Positions 17,701 through 25,425 of a DNA stretch of 64,000 nucleotides are shown one piece after another. The position numbers and the translations under genes were made by a program. The notes beneath the pieces are model-generated. The model saw only the letters and a program-made list of their open reading frames with translations. It was not told the DNA's origin and did not search any database. The stretch comes from Virgisporangium ochraceum. GTDB lineage: Bacteria; Actinomycetota; Actinomycetes; Mycobacteriales; Micromonosporaceae. Numbering within the stretch: position 1 is the stretch's first letter; every line of letters begins with the position of its first letter. The stretch covers positions 1-64,000 of the forward strand of contig NZ_BOPH01000022.1 of the NCBI RefSeq assembly GCF_016863655.1. Direction: 5' to 3'.

Positions 17701-17741
17701 AGACGCACCACTGGCAGCTCACGCCGGCGATGGCGCCCTGA
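14730..17741 (+). CDS. MASE1-PAS-histidine kinase-GAF-degenerate GGDEF protein, 1003 aa
   Basis: Large membrane sensor kinase. Residues 1-290 are a MASE1-type sensor with about eight membrane segments (LSLVWPAAGVAAIWFLVQ). A PAS domain follows (about 310-425). The histidine-kinase part has AHDLLNPLTTVEGW (phospho-His near 443), N-box LLDNLISNSIKYTG, DNGIGIP and GTGLGLGICKRI. The last 300 residues are unusual for a kinase: a GAF-like domain (about 710-870) and then a GGDEF-fold domain in which the GGDEF motif reads DDDRF. That last domain cannot be an active cyclase in the usual sense and may sense or bind nucleotide. The start is GTG at 14730, overlapping the receiver stop. The stop lies 4 bp from a convergent gene. 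Confidence 0.9.
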   Translation: MSPVLRTLAFTALYVVATVAGRLTVLDATNLSLVWPAAGVAAIWFLVQHGSVWRALDAAALSVVTVVVNYVTGASLPLTAFFVVANLVQAELFVQLYRRWLPHLWGGGGDRTLSRLTDLWRIVGTALLSTTCGALVGPTGVWVVSGAYSWSATAVWMTRNTVSIMLVGVLGIRLGQYLSGPHRSGVWTRLRAGLRAEYLVVVALSSATYGMVFGFPHDLPLAFLLLVMTVWAGIRLRTGFVIAHDAVFGTVAVLFTLHGTGPFAAIPSNAARALVAQLFVGIIAVVGLTLALGRDERDELIGVLRGAQEAATGQARLMSTIVDSMSDGLTVVDGQGRLLLSNPAVRDLLGTGKPGSSGLCHLDGTPVDPADMPHRRALAGEDVRDLDVLVRDSDVPDGRILRISSTALPGERDGHRYAVTVFHDVTAERRHRDELASFAGVVAHDLLNPLTTVEGWAEAVAELFEDAPVTPLTTEAAGGLTRIRRAATHMRNLINDLLAYTTARDATIAAEPVRLDRVLDDIATARIDQAQSNDRPVPVFDLRADVVVHADPVLLRQLLDNLISNSIKYTGPDVEPRISVVCEPVDGRVAVHISDNGIGIPTGQHESIFDNFHRAHRSGGYAGTGLGLGICKRIVERHGGTIVATDNPSGTGSRFTFTLPAEGGTILEATQAEPVQRAVTRPAVAPRITLEPAGPAEPPEPAVPVAAPGGVPAVPAERFDHAARLVLDYLHRHMPLAFWAVTRVENGRQTYLYLDADNGYGLHQGGSHPWEDSLCVHMAAGRAPTVALDAQSVPEYARAGVNDLITIGTYAGAVISDTDGSLFGAICGLDPQARTGDPRMAAAESQLALLGQLLTAVLAADRAADDARHDLLVERLAAAETDWLTGLPNARAWDRLLEEAVTRYDRLADPTTVLWLDVQPQSTVDKIRPPDAYRLAAAAAARRALRDRDVLARIDDDRFGILLHCTASDARTIAARLRIELETAGVVGIIETHHWQLTPAMAP

Positions 17742-17745
17742 CCGG

Positions 17746-18468
17746 TCACTCGACCGGAAGCGGGCCCTGGCAGAGGGTGCCCCCGTCGTCGCACATCGAC
17801 AGCCACTCGGACACCTGGACCTCGTCGGGGTCGAACGGGATCGTCCACTGTCGACCGTCCGATGTGGACAGTTCGACGGCGCCGTCGCCGAAGCGCACCG
17901 ACCCGACGCGCGGCCCCCCGTCGCCGAGGGGGTGGTGGAGCACCGCGAGGAAGTCGCTGCGCCGGCTCCACAGGCCCGCGCGGGACTCGACGTGGTACTC
18001 CTCGTACCAGAAGTCGGCGTCGCCGTCGCCGCGGTGGACGGTGGTGACCACCTCGAACCGCCCGTCCGGCGACGTCGCCGCGACGGCCTCGGAGGTCTGC
18101 CGGAAGCCCGGTTCGGCGTCGGAGTACAGGTGACGGTTGACCACCACGACGCCGGCGACGAGCAGCGACAGCGAGACGACCACCGTCGACAGCGACAGGG
18201 CCAGCGGGCGGCGCAGGCCGACCAGCATCGCCGCCACGGCGAGGGCGGCCGCGGCCGCGTGGATCGCGAGGGTCACGGTCTCGTTTGACAGCGGCTCCAG
18301 CACGAGCAGCCGCGTCGGGTTAAGCCAGGCCGCCTGGACCAACGCCCATCCGACGACCAGCACCGCCGCCAGCGCGCACCCGGCGCGGCGGCGCCCGCGG
18401 CGCTCGTGCATGACCGCGTTCATCAGTGCCCGCGCGAGGCGGGTCAGTGTCTCCTTGGCTTCCAGCAC
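17746..18468 (-). CDS. Membrane-anchored hypothetical protein, 240 aa
   Basis: Not recognised as a family. Two clusters of membrane helices are visible (about residues 27-50 and 65-112, e.g. AGCALAAVLVVGWALVQAAW and VVVSLSLLVAGVVVV). A soluble beta-rich C-terminal domain of about 120 residues follows, beginning near VAATSPDGRFEVVTTVHRGD, and is probably extracytoplasmic. The start is placed at GTG 18468; ATG 18423 is an alternative. It ends 4 bp from the sensor-kinase gene in convergent orientation and lies about 40 bp downstream of the debranching enzyme gene on the same strand, so it may share that transcript. Confidence 0.75.
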   Translation of the reverse strand: MLEAKETLTRLARALMNAVMHERRGRRRAGCALAAVLVVGWALVQAAWLNPTRLLVLEPLSNETVTLAIHAAAAALAVAAMLVGLRRPLALSLSTVVVSLSLLVAGVVVVNRHLYSDAEPGFRQTSEAVAATSPDGRFEVVTTVHRGDGDADFWYEEYHVESRAGLWSRRSDFLAVLHHPLGDGGPRVGSVRFGDGAVELSTSDGRQWTIPFDPDEVQVSEWLSMCDDGGTLCQGPLPVE

Positions 18469-18509
18469 GCGGCCATCGTAGGTAGTGGATGAAAGCCCCA
18501 CGGCCGGCT

Positions 18510-20429
18510 TCACGGGATCTTCACCGCATCCGCCCGTCCCCACCGTCCCGGGACGTCGCGCAGGCCCAGCCGGCCGGAGGGGACGTACGGGTCCACGGTG
18601 AGCCGGTCGCCGTCGGGCTCCAGGCCGAGGAGGGCGCGCAGCAACAGCAGCGGTGTGCCGGCCGCCCACGCCTGCGGCGAGCACGCGGTCGGGTACGCGA
18701 CCGGCGCACCGCCGCGGTCGGTGCCGACGAACACCTCCGGCAGCCGGAAGTCGAAGAACGGCGCCGCCTCCAGCAACGCCGTCGCGACGCGTGCGGCCTC
18801 GGCCCGCCGGCCGTAGCGGGTCAGCCCGGCCACGACGAGCGCGGTGTCGTGCGGCCACACGGTCCCACGGTGGTAGCCCATCGGGTTGTACGGGCGCTGG
18901 CCCGCCGCGAGCGTGCGGATGCCCCAGCCGGAGAACAGGTCCGGGCCGAGCAGGTGCCCGACCACCGCGTCGACGTGCTCGTCGGGCACGATCCCGCTCC
19001 ACAGCAGGTGCCCGATGTTCGACGTGAGCGTCGCGACGGGCGCGTCGTCGCCGTCGAGGGCCAGCGCGTAGAAGCCCCTGTCGGGCAACCAGAACCGGTC
19101 GAGGAAGCGCTCGCGCAGCGCCCGCGCGCGGGTCTCCAGCGACCGGGCCAGCTCCTCGTCGTCCCAGCACGAGCGCGCCAACCGCGCGGACCGCACCAAC
19201 GCGTCGTAGGCGTAGCCCTGGATCTCGCAGGTCGCGTGCGGCAGCGGCGCGACCCGGCCGTCGGGGTGCACGATCGCGTCGGGCGAGTCCTTCCAGCACT
19301 GCACGGGCAGGCCGCTCACCGGGTTGCGCGAGTCGTACGTCACGAAGTCCCTGTCGAGCCAGGCGAGCGCGGCCCGGGCGGCACCCTCCAGGTCGCGCAC
19401 GGTGGCCGCGTCGCCGGTCCAGCGTTCGTACTCGTCGAGCACGACGAGGAACAGCGGGGTGGCGTCGGCCGAGCCGTAGTACGGCGAGTGCGGCCGATCG
19501 CCCACGTGGGTCAGCTCGCCGTGGCGCAGCTCGTGGGCGATCTTCCCGGGCTCGGCGTCGCGGAACGGGTCGTCGGTGGTGGCCTGGCACGCGGCGAGCG
19601 CGCGCAGCGTGCCGCGGCACAGGTCGGGCGCGAACGGCAGCGCCTGGTAGCTGGTGATGAGGCTGTCGCGGCCGAACAACGCCATGAACCACGGCAGGCC
19701 CGCGGCCGGTGCGGCGCCGTCGGGGTCGAGGTCGGGCAACGGGACGAACGTGAGCGCGGCCAGGTCGGCGACGCTGGTCCGGTACGTCCGCTCGAGGTCG
19801 GGACTGTCCGTGTCGAGCCGGGGCGCGCCGGTCAGCGGGGCGGGCCGGCGCACCGCCGGCGACGGACCGACCTCGACCCGCACCTCCCCGGTCCACTCCC
19901 CCGTCGGCTCCAGCGGCACGCGGAACGTCAGTGACCGCGCGGTGAGGAACGCGCCGGGCGCGCGCACCACGGTCTCCCGGTGGAAGTCCGCCCGCCGGTA
20001 GCTCAGCACCACCCGGTCCCCGTCCACTGTGGACGTCAACCGGCCCGCCTTGCGGAGCTGGTCCTTCACCTCGAACAGGTCGGCGAAGTCGGCCTCGAAC
20101 AGCACCGACAGCTCCACCGTCACCGCCGCGTCGCCGTGGTTGGCCAGCCGGAGGCTCTCCCGCAGCCCGCCGGCGACGACCCGGTCGCGGGTCAGTGACA
20201 GCGTCGGGTCGCGGTAGACGGTCCCGGTGGGCTCCACGAGCGTGAACGACGCGGGGTCGGCGCTGTTCAGCGCGACCAGGGGACGGCCGTCGAGGCGCAC
20301 CTCCCACCGCGACAGGTGCCGCGTGTCGCGGTGGAACAGCCCGGTGGGGTGGTCCCGGTCGGGCGTGATGTCGCCACTGCCGTCACTGACGACGAACGTC
20401 GTCCCGTCGAAGACACCTGTTCCCGTCAC
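18510..20429 (-). CDS. Glycogen debranching-type enzyme (amylo-alpha-1,6-glucosidase family), 639 aa
   Basis: Probably hydrolyses alpha-1,6 linkages or related glucosides. The N-terminal domain (about 1-225) is the beta-rich GDE_N-type module, with GLFHRDTRHLSRWEVRLDG. The C-terminal (alpha/alpha)6-barrel has the expected blocks: GLPWFMALFGRDSLITSYQA, DATPLFLVVLDEYERWTGD, ATCEIQGYAYDALVRSARLA, GWGIRTLAAGQRPYNPMGYH and GTVWPHDTALVVAGL. Acidic residues in the FGRDS and WPHD blocks are candidates for catalysis by family analogy. The GTG at 20429 gives VTGTGVFDGTTFVVSDGSGD, a family-like start. It is divergent from the GGDEF-EAL gene. Confidence 0.9.
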   Translation of the reverse strand: MTGTGVFDGTTFVVSDGSGDITPDRDHPTGLFHRDTRHLSRWEVRLDGRPLVALNSADPASFTLVEPTGTVYRDPTLSLTRDRVVAGGLRESLRLANHGDAAVTVELSVLFEADFADLFEVKDQLRKAGRLTSTVDGDRVVLSYRRADFHRETVVRAPGAFLTARSLTFRVPLEPTGEWTGEVRVEVGPSPAVRRPAPLTGAPRLDTDSPDLERTYRTSVADLAALTFVPLPDLDPDGAAPAAGLPWFMALFGRDSLITSYQALPFAPDLCRGTLRALAACQATTDDPFRDAEPGKIAHELRHGELTHVGDRPHSPYYGSADATPLFLVVLDEYERWTGDAATVRDLEGAARAALAWLDRDFVTYDSRNPVSGLPVQCWKDSPDAIVHPDGRVAPLPHATCEIQGYAYDALVRSARLARSCWDDEELARSLETRARALRERFLDRFWLPDRGFYALALDGDDAPVATLTSNIGHLLWSGIVPDEHVDAVVGHLLGPDLFSGWGIRTLAAGQRPYNPMGYHRGTVWPHDTALVVAGLTRYGRRAEAARVATALLEAAPFFDFRLPEVFVGTDRGGAPVAYPTACSPQAWAAGTPLLLLRALLGLEPDGDRLTVDPYVPSGRLGLRDVPGRWGRADAVKIP

Positions 20430-20492
20430 CGCCGGAATCCCTTCAGATCCGCTCCGCGCCTCCGATGGACGCAGGACTGCGAGGAGACTCCC

Positions 20493-22844
20493 ATGGGCGC
20501 ACGGCTGCGCGGCGACGCGGCGCTGGTCGGCAACGGCCTGCTGCTGGTCGCCTGCTTCGCGTGGACCGCGTACGGGCTGGCCGCGGTGCCCGCCCACCCG
20601 GTCCTCGGCTGGCTGCCGCTGCCGGTGATGACGGTGCTGGCCGCGTCGGGCTGCTGGCGCGTCACCCGCGTACCGACCCTCGACGCGCCCACGAGGCGGT
20701 TCTGGCTGTACCTCGCCTGCGCCTGCGCGCTGCTCACCGTCGGCGTCATCAGCAACACGGTCGACGCCCTCACCGGCCCGGAGCCGAGCCAGGTGATCGG
20801 CATGCGCACGCTGGGCTGCTACCTGGCCACCGTCGGGGTGGTGCTGTGGGCACTGCTGCGCCTGCCGACCTGGCAGCGCTCGCGCAGCGACTGGGTGCGC
20901 TTCGGCCTCGACGCGTGCGTCATCCTCATCACCACCGGCGTCTTCGTGTGGCACTTCTCCGTCCGCCGGCTCGGCGACTGGGAGTCGCAGACCGGGTCGG
21001 CGGTTCCGGTTCTGGTGATGGCCCTCGTGGCTGCGGTGTCGATGGTGACGTTCGTGAAGGTCGCGTTCTCCGGCGCCGGCCAGCTCGACCGGCGGGCGCT
21101 GCGGATGCTCGGTGCCGCCGCGGCCACGGCCACGGGGCTGGGCGCCACGACGCCGTTCCTCCTGGCCTACCCGCACCTGTCGGCGACGCTCACGAGTGTC
21201 GCGGTCGCCACGTTCGGGGTCCACCTGGCCGCCACGGTGCAGTCACGGGCGGGCGCCGACCCGGTTCCGCGGTCGCCCAGCCGCACGATCAGCGTCCTGC
21301 CGTACCTGGCGGTCGCCGCCACCGACGCGCTGCTCCTGCTGGTCGTCTTCCGCGACCCCGGTGAGACGCGGCTGGTCGCGAGCTGCGTGGTCAGCCTCAC
21401 CGTCCTGGTCGCGCTGCGGCAGGTCGTCGCGTTGCGCGACAACAACCGGCTGCTGAACACCGTCGACGCGAACCTCGCGCAGCTGCGCGGGTACCAGGAG
21501 CAGCTGTCGCACCAGGCGACCCACGACCCGCTGACCGGCATCGCCAACCGGGCCCTGTTCGAGCGGACCGTCGCCGGCCTGGTCGCCGACCGTACGCCGT
21601 TCCACATGGCCCTGCTCGACCTCGACGACTTCAAGATGGTCAACGACCGGCTCGGCCACGGCATGGGCGACCTGCTGATCACCACCGTGAGCCAGCGGCT
21701 GGTCGACCACGTGCGGCCGCGCGACACCGTCGCGCGCCTCGGCGGTGACGAGTTCGTCGTGCTGCTGCCCGACGCCCACCCGGACACCGTCACGGGTCTG
21801 CTCACCGACCTGGTGACGGCCGTCGAGCGCCCCGTCGACCTCGGCGGGCACGAGGTCGCGACGCACGTGAGCATCGGCGTGACCGCGAGCCACGACGACG
21901 ACCGGCCGGAGGAGCTGCTGCGCCGGGCCGACGTGGCGATGTACGCGGCGAAGGGGTCCGGCGGCAACGGCTGGACCTGGTACGACCCGGAGATGGACCG
22001 GCAGGCCGACGCCGAGCTGCGGCTGACCGCCGAGCTGCACCAGGCCGCGGCGCGCGACGAGCTGTTCCTGGTCTACCAGCCGATCGTGGAGCTGCCCGAC
22101 GGGCGGCCGACCGGGGTGGAGGCCCTCCTGCGCTGGCGGCATCCGCGCCACGGCCTCGTGCCGCCGGACGTCTTCATCCCGCTCGCCGAACGCACCGGCG
22201 CCATCGTCGAGATCGGCCGCTGGGTGCTCACCGAGGCGTGCCGGCAGGCGGCGGCCTGGCAGCGCGGTGGCGGGATCAGCCGGGTGAGCATCAACATGTC
22301 GGCCCGCCAGCTCAGCCAGCCCGGCATCGTCGCCGAGATCGCCGGCATCGTCGAGCGCACCGGCGTCGACCCGACGGGGCTCATGATCGAGGTGACCGAG
22401 ACGGCGGTGCTCGCGGTGGACTCGGCCGTCGACGCGCTGCGTGACCTGCGCGCGCTCGGCCTGACGGTCGCGCTGGACGACTTCGGTACCGGCAACTCGT
22501 CGCTGAGCCTGCTGGTGAACTGCCCGGTGGACGTGCTCAAGGTCGACAAGTCGTTCGTCAGCGGCGTCACGTCGGCGACCGCGCAGGCGGTGATCGTCGA
22601 CGGGCTCATCGACATCACCAACCGGCTACGGATCAGGGCCGTCGCCGAGGGCGTGGAGACCGCGTCACAGGCCGTCCGGCTGCACGCCGCCGGGTACCGG
22701 TACGCGCAGGGCTTCCACTTCGCCCGTCCGATGCCGGCGCCGCTCGTGGACAGCTGGCTCGCCGATCAGCGCCTGACGGGCAGCGCCGCCGAGATGCGCG
22801 AGATCAGCTCGTCGGTGCTCACCGGCTCGACGATCACGTCGTGA
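20493..22844 (+). CDS. Membrane GGDEF-EAL cyclic-di-GMP enzyme, 783 aa
   Basis: Second bifunctional cyclic-di-GMP protein of the window. About nine or ten membrane helices fill residues 10-310 without a recognisable named sensor. A short coiled segment (NRLLNTVDANLAQLRGYQEQ) leads to a GGDEF domain with RLGGDEFVVLL and an RPRD I-site five residues upstream, then an EAL domain with GVEALLRWRHP, INMSARQL, EVTETAVL, DDFGTGNSSLSLLVNCPVD, LKVDKSFV and AEGVETA. Both active sites look intact. The ATG at 20493 has GAGGAG seven bases upstream. The last 79 bp overlap the 3' end of the convergent receiver-like gene. Confidence 0.92.
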   Translation: MGARLRGDAALVGNGLLLVACFAWTAYGLAAVPAHPVLGWLPLPVMTVLAASGCWRVTRVPTLDAPTRRFWLYLACACALLTVGVISNTVDALTGPEPSQVIGMRTLGCYLATVGVVLWALLRLPTWQRSRSDWVRFGLDACVILITTGVFVWHFSVRRLGDWESQTGSAVPVLVMALVAAVSMVTFVKVAFSGAGQLDRRALRMLGAAAATATGLGATTPFLLAYPHLSATLTSVAVATFGVHLAATVQSRAGADPVPRSPSRTISVLPYLAVAATDALLLLVVFRDPGETRLVASCVVSLTVLVALRQVVALRDNNRLLNTVDANLAQLRGYQEQLSHQATHDPLTGIANRALFERTVAGLVADRTPFHMALLDLDDFKMVNDRLGHGMGDLLITTVSQRLVDHVRPRDTVARLGGDEFVVLLPDAHPDTVTGLLTDLVTAVERPVDLGGHEVATHVSIGVTASHDDDRPEELLRRADVAMYAAKGSGGNGWTWYDPEMDRQADAELRLTAELHQAAARDELFLVYQPIVELPDGRPTGVEALLRWRHPRHGLVPPDVFIPLAERTGAIVEIGRWVLTEACRQAAAWQRGGGISRVSINMSARQLSQPGIVAEIAGIVERTGVDPTGLMIEVTETAVLAVDSAVDALRDLRALGLTVALDDFGTGNSSLSLLVNCPVDVLKVDKSFVSGVTSATAQAVIVDGLIDITNRLRIRAVAEGVETASQAVRLHAAGYRYAQGFHFARPMPAPLVDSWLADQRLTGSAAEMREISSSVLTGSTITS

Positions 22845-23239
22845 GCCGCGAGGCCGGCCAGGCGCGACACCGGGCTGCCGGGCGCCGCCGACCCGTAGCA
22901 GATGATCGGCAGGTCGCGCAGCCACTGGCGCACGCGCACCTGCGTGATCAGCTCCATCATCGCCGGGTCGGGGAGCGCCGCGTCGATCAGCACGAAGTCG
23001 AGCCGCACGTCACCGAGCACCGCCACGGCGGCGGGCAGGTTCGTGGTCGCGATCATGTTGAAGTGCGGGTCGAGCCGCCGGCTCAGCCGGTCGCCGTCGA
23101 GGTCTCCCACCACCAGTAGCGCGACCGGGCGACGCGACCCTGACGCCGGGCGCGCCGCCGTACCCGTGCGGCCGCCGCGCTCGGTCACCGTTCGCTGGAC
23201 GGACGTACCCCGTAACCGGCCGTCTGCAGCACCAGTCAT
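22766..23239 (-). CDS. Receiver-like regulatory protein, 157 aa
   Basis: A CheY-like fold is suggested after a 38-residue basic, disordered N-terminal tail: ALLVVGDLDGDRLSRRLDPH for the first strand and helix, DFVLIDAALPDPAMMELI with a possible phosphoacceptor Asp, and DLPIICYGSA for the next strand. The acidic pair after strand 1 and the conserved Lys near the end (VIVEPVSTDELI in its place) are not typical, so it is probably a degenerate receiver that may not be phosphorylated. The ATG at 23239 has GGGGAGA upstream. Its 3' end overlaps the GGDEF-EAL gene by 79 bp tail to tail. Confidence 0.75.
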   Translation of the reverse strand: MTGAADGRLRGTSVQRTVTERGGRTGTAARPASGSRRPVALLVVGDLDGDRLSRRLDPHFNMIATTNLPAAVAVLGDVRLDFVLIDAALPDPAMMELITQVRVRQWLRDLPIICYGSAAPGSPVSRLAGLAAHDVIVEPVSTDELISRISAALPVRR

Positions 23240-23339
23240 GGAGCCGAGTCTCCCCGCCTATTACTGCACTGTCCATGACATCAGTGAAATGTCCCGGTCT
23301 GTCCGGTCACCCGGACGGGGTCGTCCATCTGGATCCGTA

Positions 23340-23352
23340 GTTATCCGATAAC
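23340..23352. promoter_or_regulatory. 13-bp palindrome upstream of the SpoIIE-STAS gene
   Basis: GTTATCCGATAAC is a perfect 6-bp inverted repeat with one central base, in an AT-richer patch 37 bp upstream of the ATG at 23390. A regulator-binding site is plausible. No regulator gene beside it suggests which protein would bind. Confidence 0.4.
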
Positions 23353-23389
23353 GTCATGCCATCAAGCGCCGCGAGGTTGGAGGTCGACG

Positions 23390-25345
23390 ATGACCGCGAC
23401 AGGCGCGACCGGATCGACTTCCCCCGATGATCCGCGGTTCGCGGAGCTGCTGCGCCTCGCCGGTGACCCCGCCGCGATCGTGGAGGCGTTCGAACGCGTG
23501 CCCGCGGTCATCGTCTACTTCGAGGGCCCCGACCTCATCGTCCGGGCCGCCAACGCCGCCACCCGCGAGCTGTACAAGCGCCAGGACGTGATCGGCCTGC
23601 CGCTGCGGGAGGCGACACCGGTCCTCGGCGGGCAGGAGCTCTACGAGCTGCTCGAGAAGGTCTACGCCGAGCAGCGGCTGTACTCCGCCATCGAGTGGCG
23701 CATGATGTTCGACCCGCACGACCCCGACAACGAGGTCGTCATGACCTTCACGCTGATACCGGTGCGCAACCCCGACGGCAGCCCGCGCGGGCTGGTGGCG
23801 CACTCGGTCGACGTGTCGGCGGAGGTGCAGGAGCGCCGGGCGGCGCAGGAGCGCATCGCCGGCGCGGAGCAGAAGCTCGAGGCCGCCCAGCAGGTGCTGT
23901 TCACGCTGCAGCGGCACCTGCTGCCCGACTCGGTGCCGGTGCTGCCGCAGGTGCGGCTCGCCGCCCACTACCTCGTCGCCGAGGCCGAACTGCAGGCCGG
24001 CGGCGACTGGTTCGACGCGGTGCCGCTCGGCGGGGGCCGGGTCGCGCTCGTGGTCGGCGACGTCGTCGGGCACGGCGCCGAGGCGGCCGCGGCGATGGCC
24101 CGGCTGCAGACGGTCCTGCACGAGGCGCTGCAGCGGCCCGACACCGACATCGCCGACGCCGTGCGGTGGCTCGACGCGTCGGCGGCCCGCACGCCGGCCA
24201 CCCGCGCGGCCACGGTGTGCATCGCGGTGCTCGACCCCGGAGCGGGCACGATCGAGTACGTCTGCCGCGCCCATCCCCCGCCGCTGGTCTGCCACCCCGA
24301 CGGGCGTACCGAGTACCTGCCGCACACGCACGGCGGTCCGCTCGGCGTCCGCGGGGTCTCGGCGGCACCCATCACCCGCAAGGTCGACCCCGGCGACGCC
24401 GTCATCCTCTACACCGACGGCCTGATCGAACGTCCGGGCGAGACCGTCCGCGACGGCCTCGACCGGCTCGCGCGGGTCGCCGCCGCCGCGGTCACCGGCG
24501 GGGGACGCACGACGCCGCGCATGCTCCCCGACCGCCTCACGACGCTCGCCGTCGAACGCATCACCCGGTGGGGCATCCACGACGACGTCACGGTGCTCGC
24601 CGCGCACCTGCTGCGCGAGCCGGTCTCGCCGCTGGTGCTCGACGTCCGGGCCGACGCGGCCGAGCTGGCCGGGCTGCGCGAGGCGGTCGCCGACTGGCTC
24701 GAGCCGCTCGGTGTGCGGCCCACCGACGCGCTCGGCGTGATGCTCGCGGTCTGCGAGGCGGCCACCAACGTGGTCGAGCACGCCTACGTCGACCGGTTGC
24801 CGGGGCGCATCGGCGTCGTCGCCGACCTCGACGGCAACGGCGCGGTCCGGCTCACCGTCGACGACGACGGCACCTGGCGCGCGCCGGGCGGCGGACCGGG
24901 CGGCCGCGGCATCAGCCTGATGCGCGCGGTCTGCGACGAGGTGGTCATCGACAGCGGCGACGCCGGGACCTCGGTCGCGATGACCGTCCACCCGCGACAC
25001 TCCACAGTGGTCGGTCGCGACGACGACGGCGTGTCGTCACCGGTACCGGAGCAGCGCGCCGAGTTCCGCACCGAGGTCACCGACGAACCCGGCGACCGTC
25101 CGCGGGTCACCGTGCACGGACCGGTCGACGCCACCACGACCCCGTTGCTGCAGGCGGCGGTGCAGCGCTACGAGGCGCGGTCCCTGGTGGTCGACCTGAG
25201 CCCGGTGACGATGCTCGCCAGCGCCGGCGTGCAGTTCCTCTACCGGCTCACCGAGGACCACCCGGTCGAGCTCCACGCACCGGCGGGCTGCCCGGCCCGC
25301 TACGTCCTCGACCTCACCGACCTCGGGTCGCGCGTGCTGCCCTGA
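23390..25345 (+). CDS. PAS-SpoIIE phosphatase-HATPase kinase-STAS protein, 651 aa
   Basis: One chain carries every part of a partner-switching circuit. The PAS sensor is at about 30-145. The PP2C/SpoIIE phosphatase (about 175-400) has its metal-binding acidic motifs in GGDWFDAVPLGG, VVGDVVGHG, ILYTDGLIE and DDVTVLAAH. The RsbW-like serine kinase (about 405-535) has CEAATNVVEHAY, VDDDGTWRAPGG and GGRGISLMRAVCDEV. The C-terminal STAS antagonist domain (about 560-651) keeps a candidate phosphoserine in TMLASAGVQFLYRL. In Bacillus, RsbU, RsbW and RsbV are separate proteins. The ATG at 23390 has GGAGG upstream at 23377. No sigma-B-like gene is nearby. Confidence 0.92.
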   Translation: MTATGATGSTSPDDPRFAELLRLAGDPAAIVEAFERVPAVIVYFEGPDLIVRAANAATRELYKRQDVIGLPLREATPVLGGQELYELLEKVYAEQRLYSAIEWRMMFDPHDPDNEVVMTFTLIPVRNPDGSPRGLVAHSVDVSAEVQERRAAQERIAGAEQKLEAAQQVLFTLQRHLLPDSVPVLPQVRLAAHYLVAEAELQAGGDWFDAVPLGGGRVALVVGDVVGHGAEAAAAMARLQTVLHEALQRPDTDIADAVRWLDASAARTPATRAATVCIAVLDPGAGTIEYVCRAHPPPLVCHPDGRTEYLPHTHGGPLGVRGVSAAPITRKVDPGDAVILYTDGLIERPGETVRDGLDRLARVAAAAVTGGGRTTPRMLPDRLTTLAVERITRWGIHDDVTVLAAHLLREPVSPLVLDVRADAAELAGLREAVADWLEPLGVRPTDALGVMLAVCEAATNVVEHAYVDRLPGRIGVVADLDGNGAVRLTVDDDGTWRAPGGGPGGRGISLMRAVCDEVVIDSGDAGTSVAMTVHPRHSTVVGRDDDGVSSPVPEQRAEFRTEVTDEPGDRPRVTVHGPVDATTTPLLQAAVQRYEARSLVVDLSPVTMLASAGVQFLYRLTEDHPVELHAPAGCPARYVLDLTDLGSRVLP

Positions 25346-25425
25346 CGTCCTTCATCACAGTGAGTAATGGAACTCTCTCGCTGGACTCATGGCAACAGCG
25401 GTCGTTCAGGGGGATTATTCGACGC

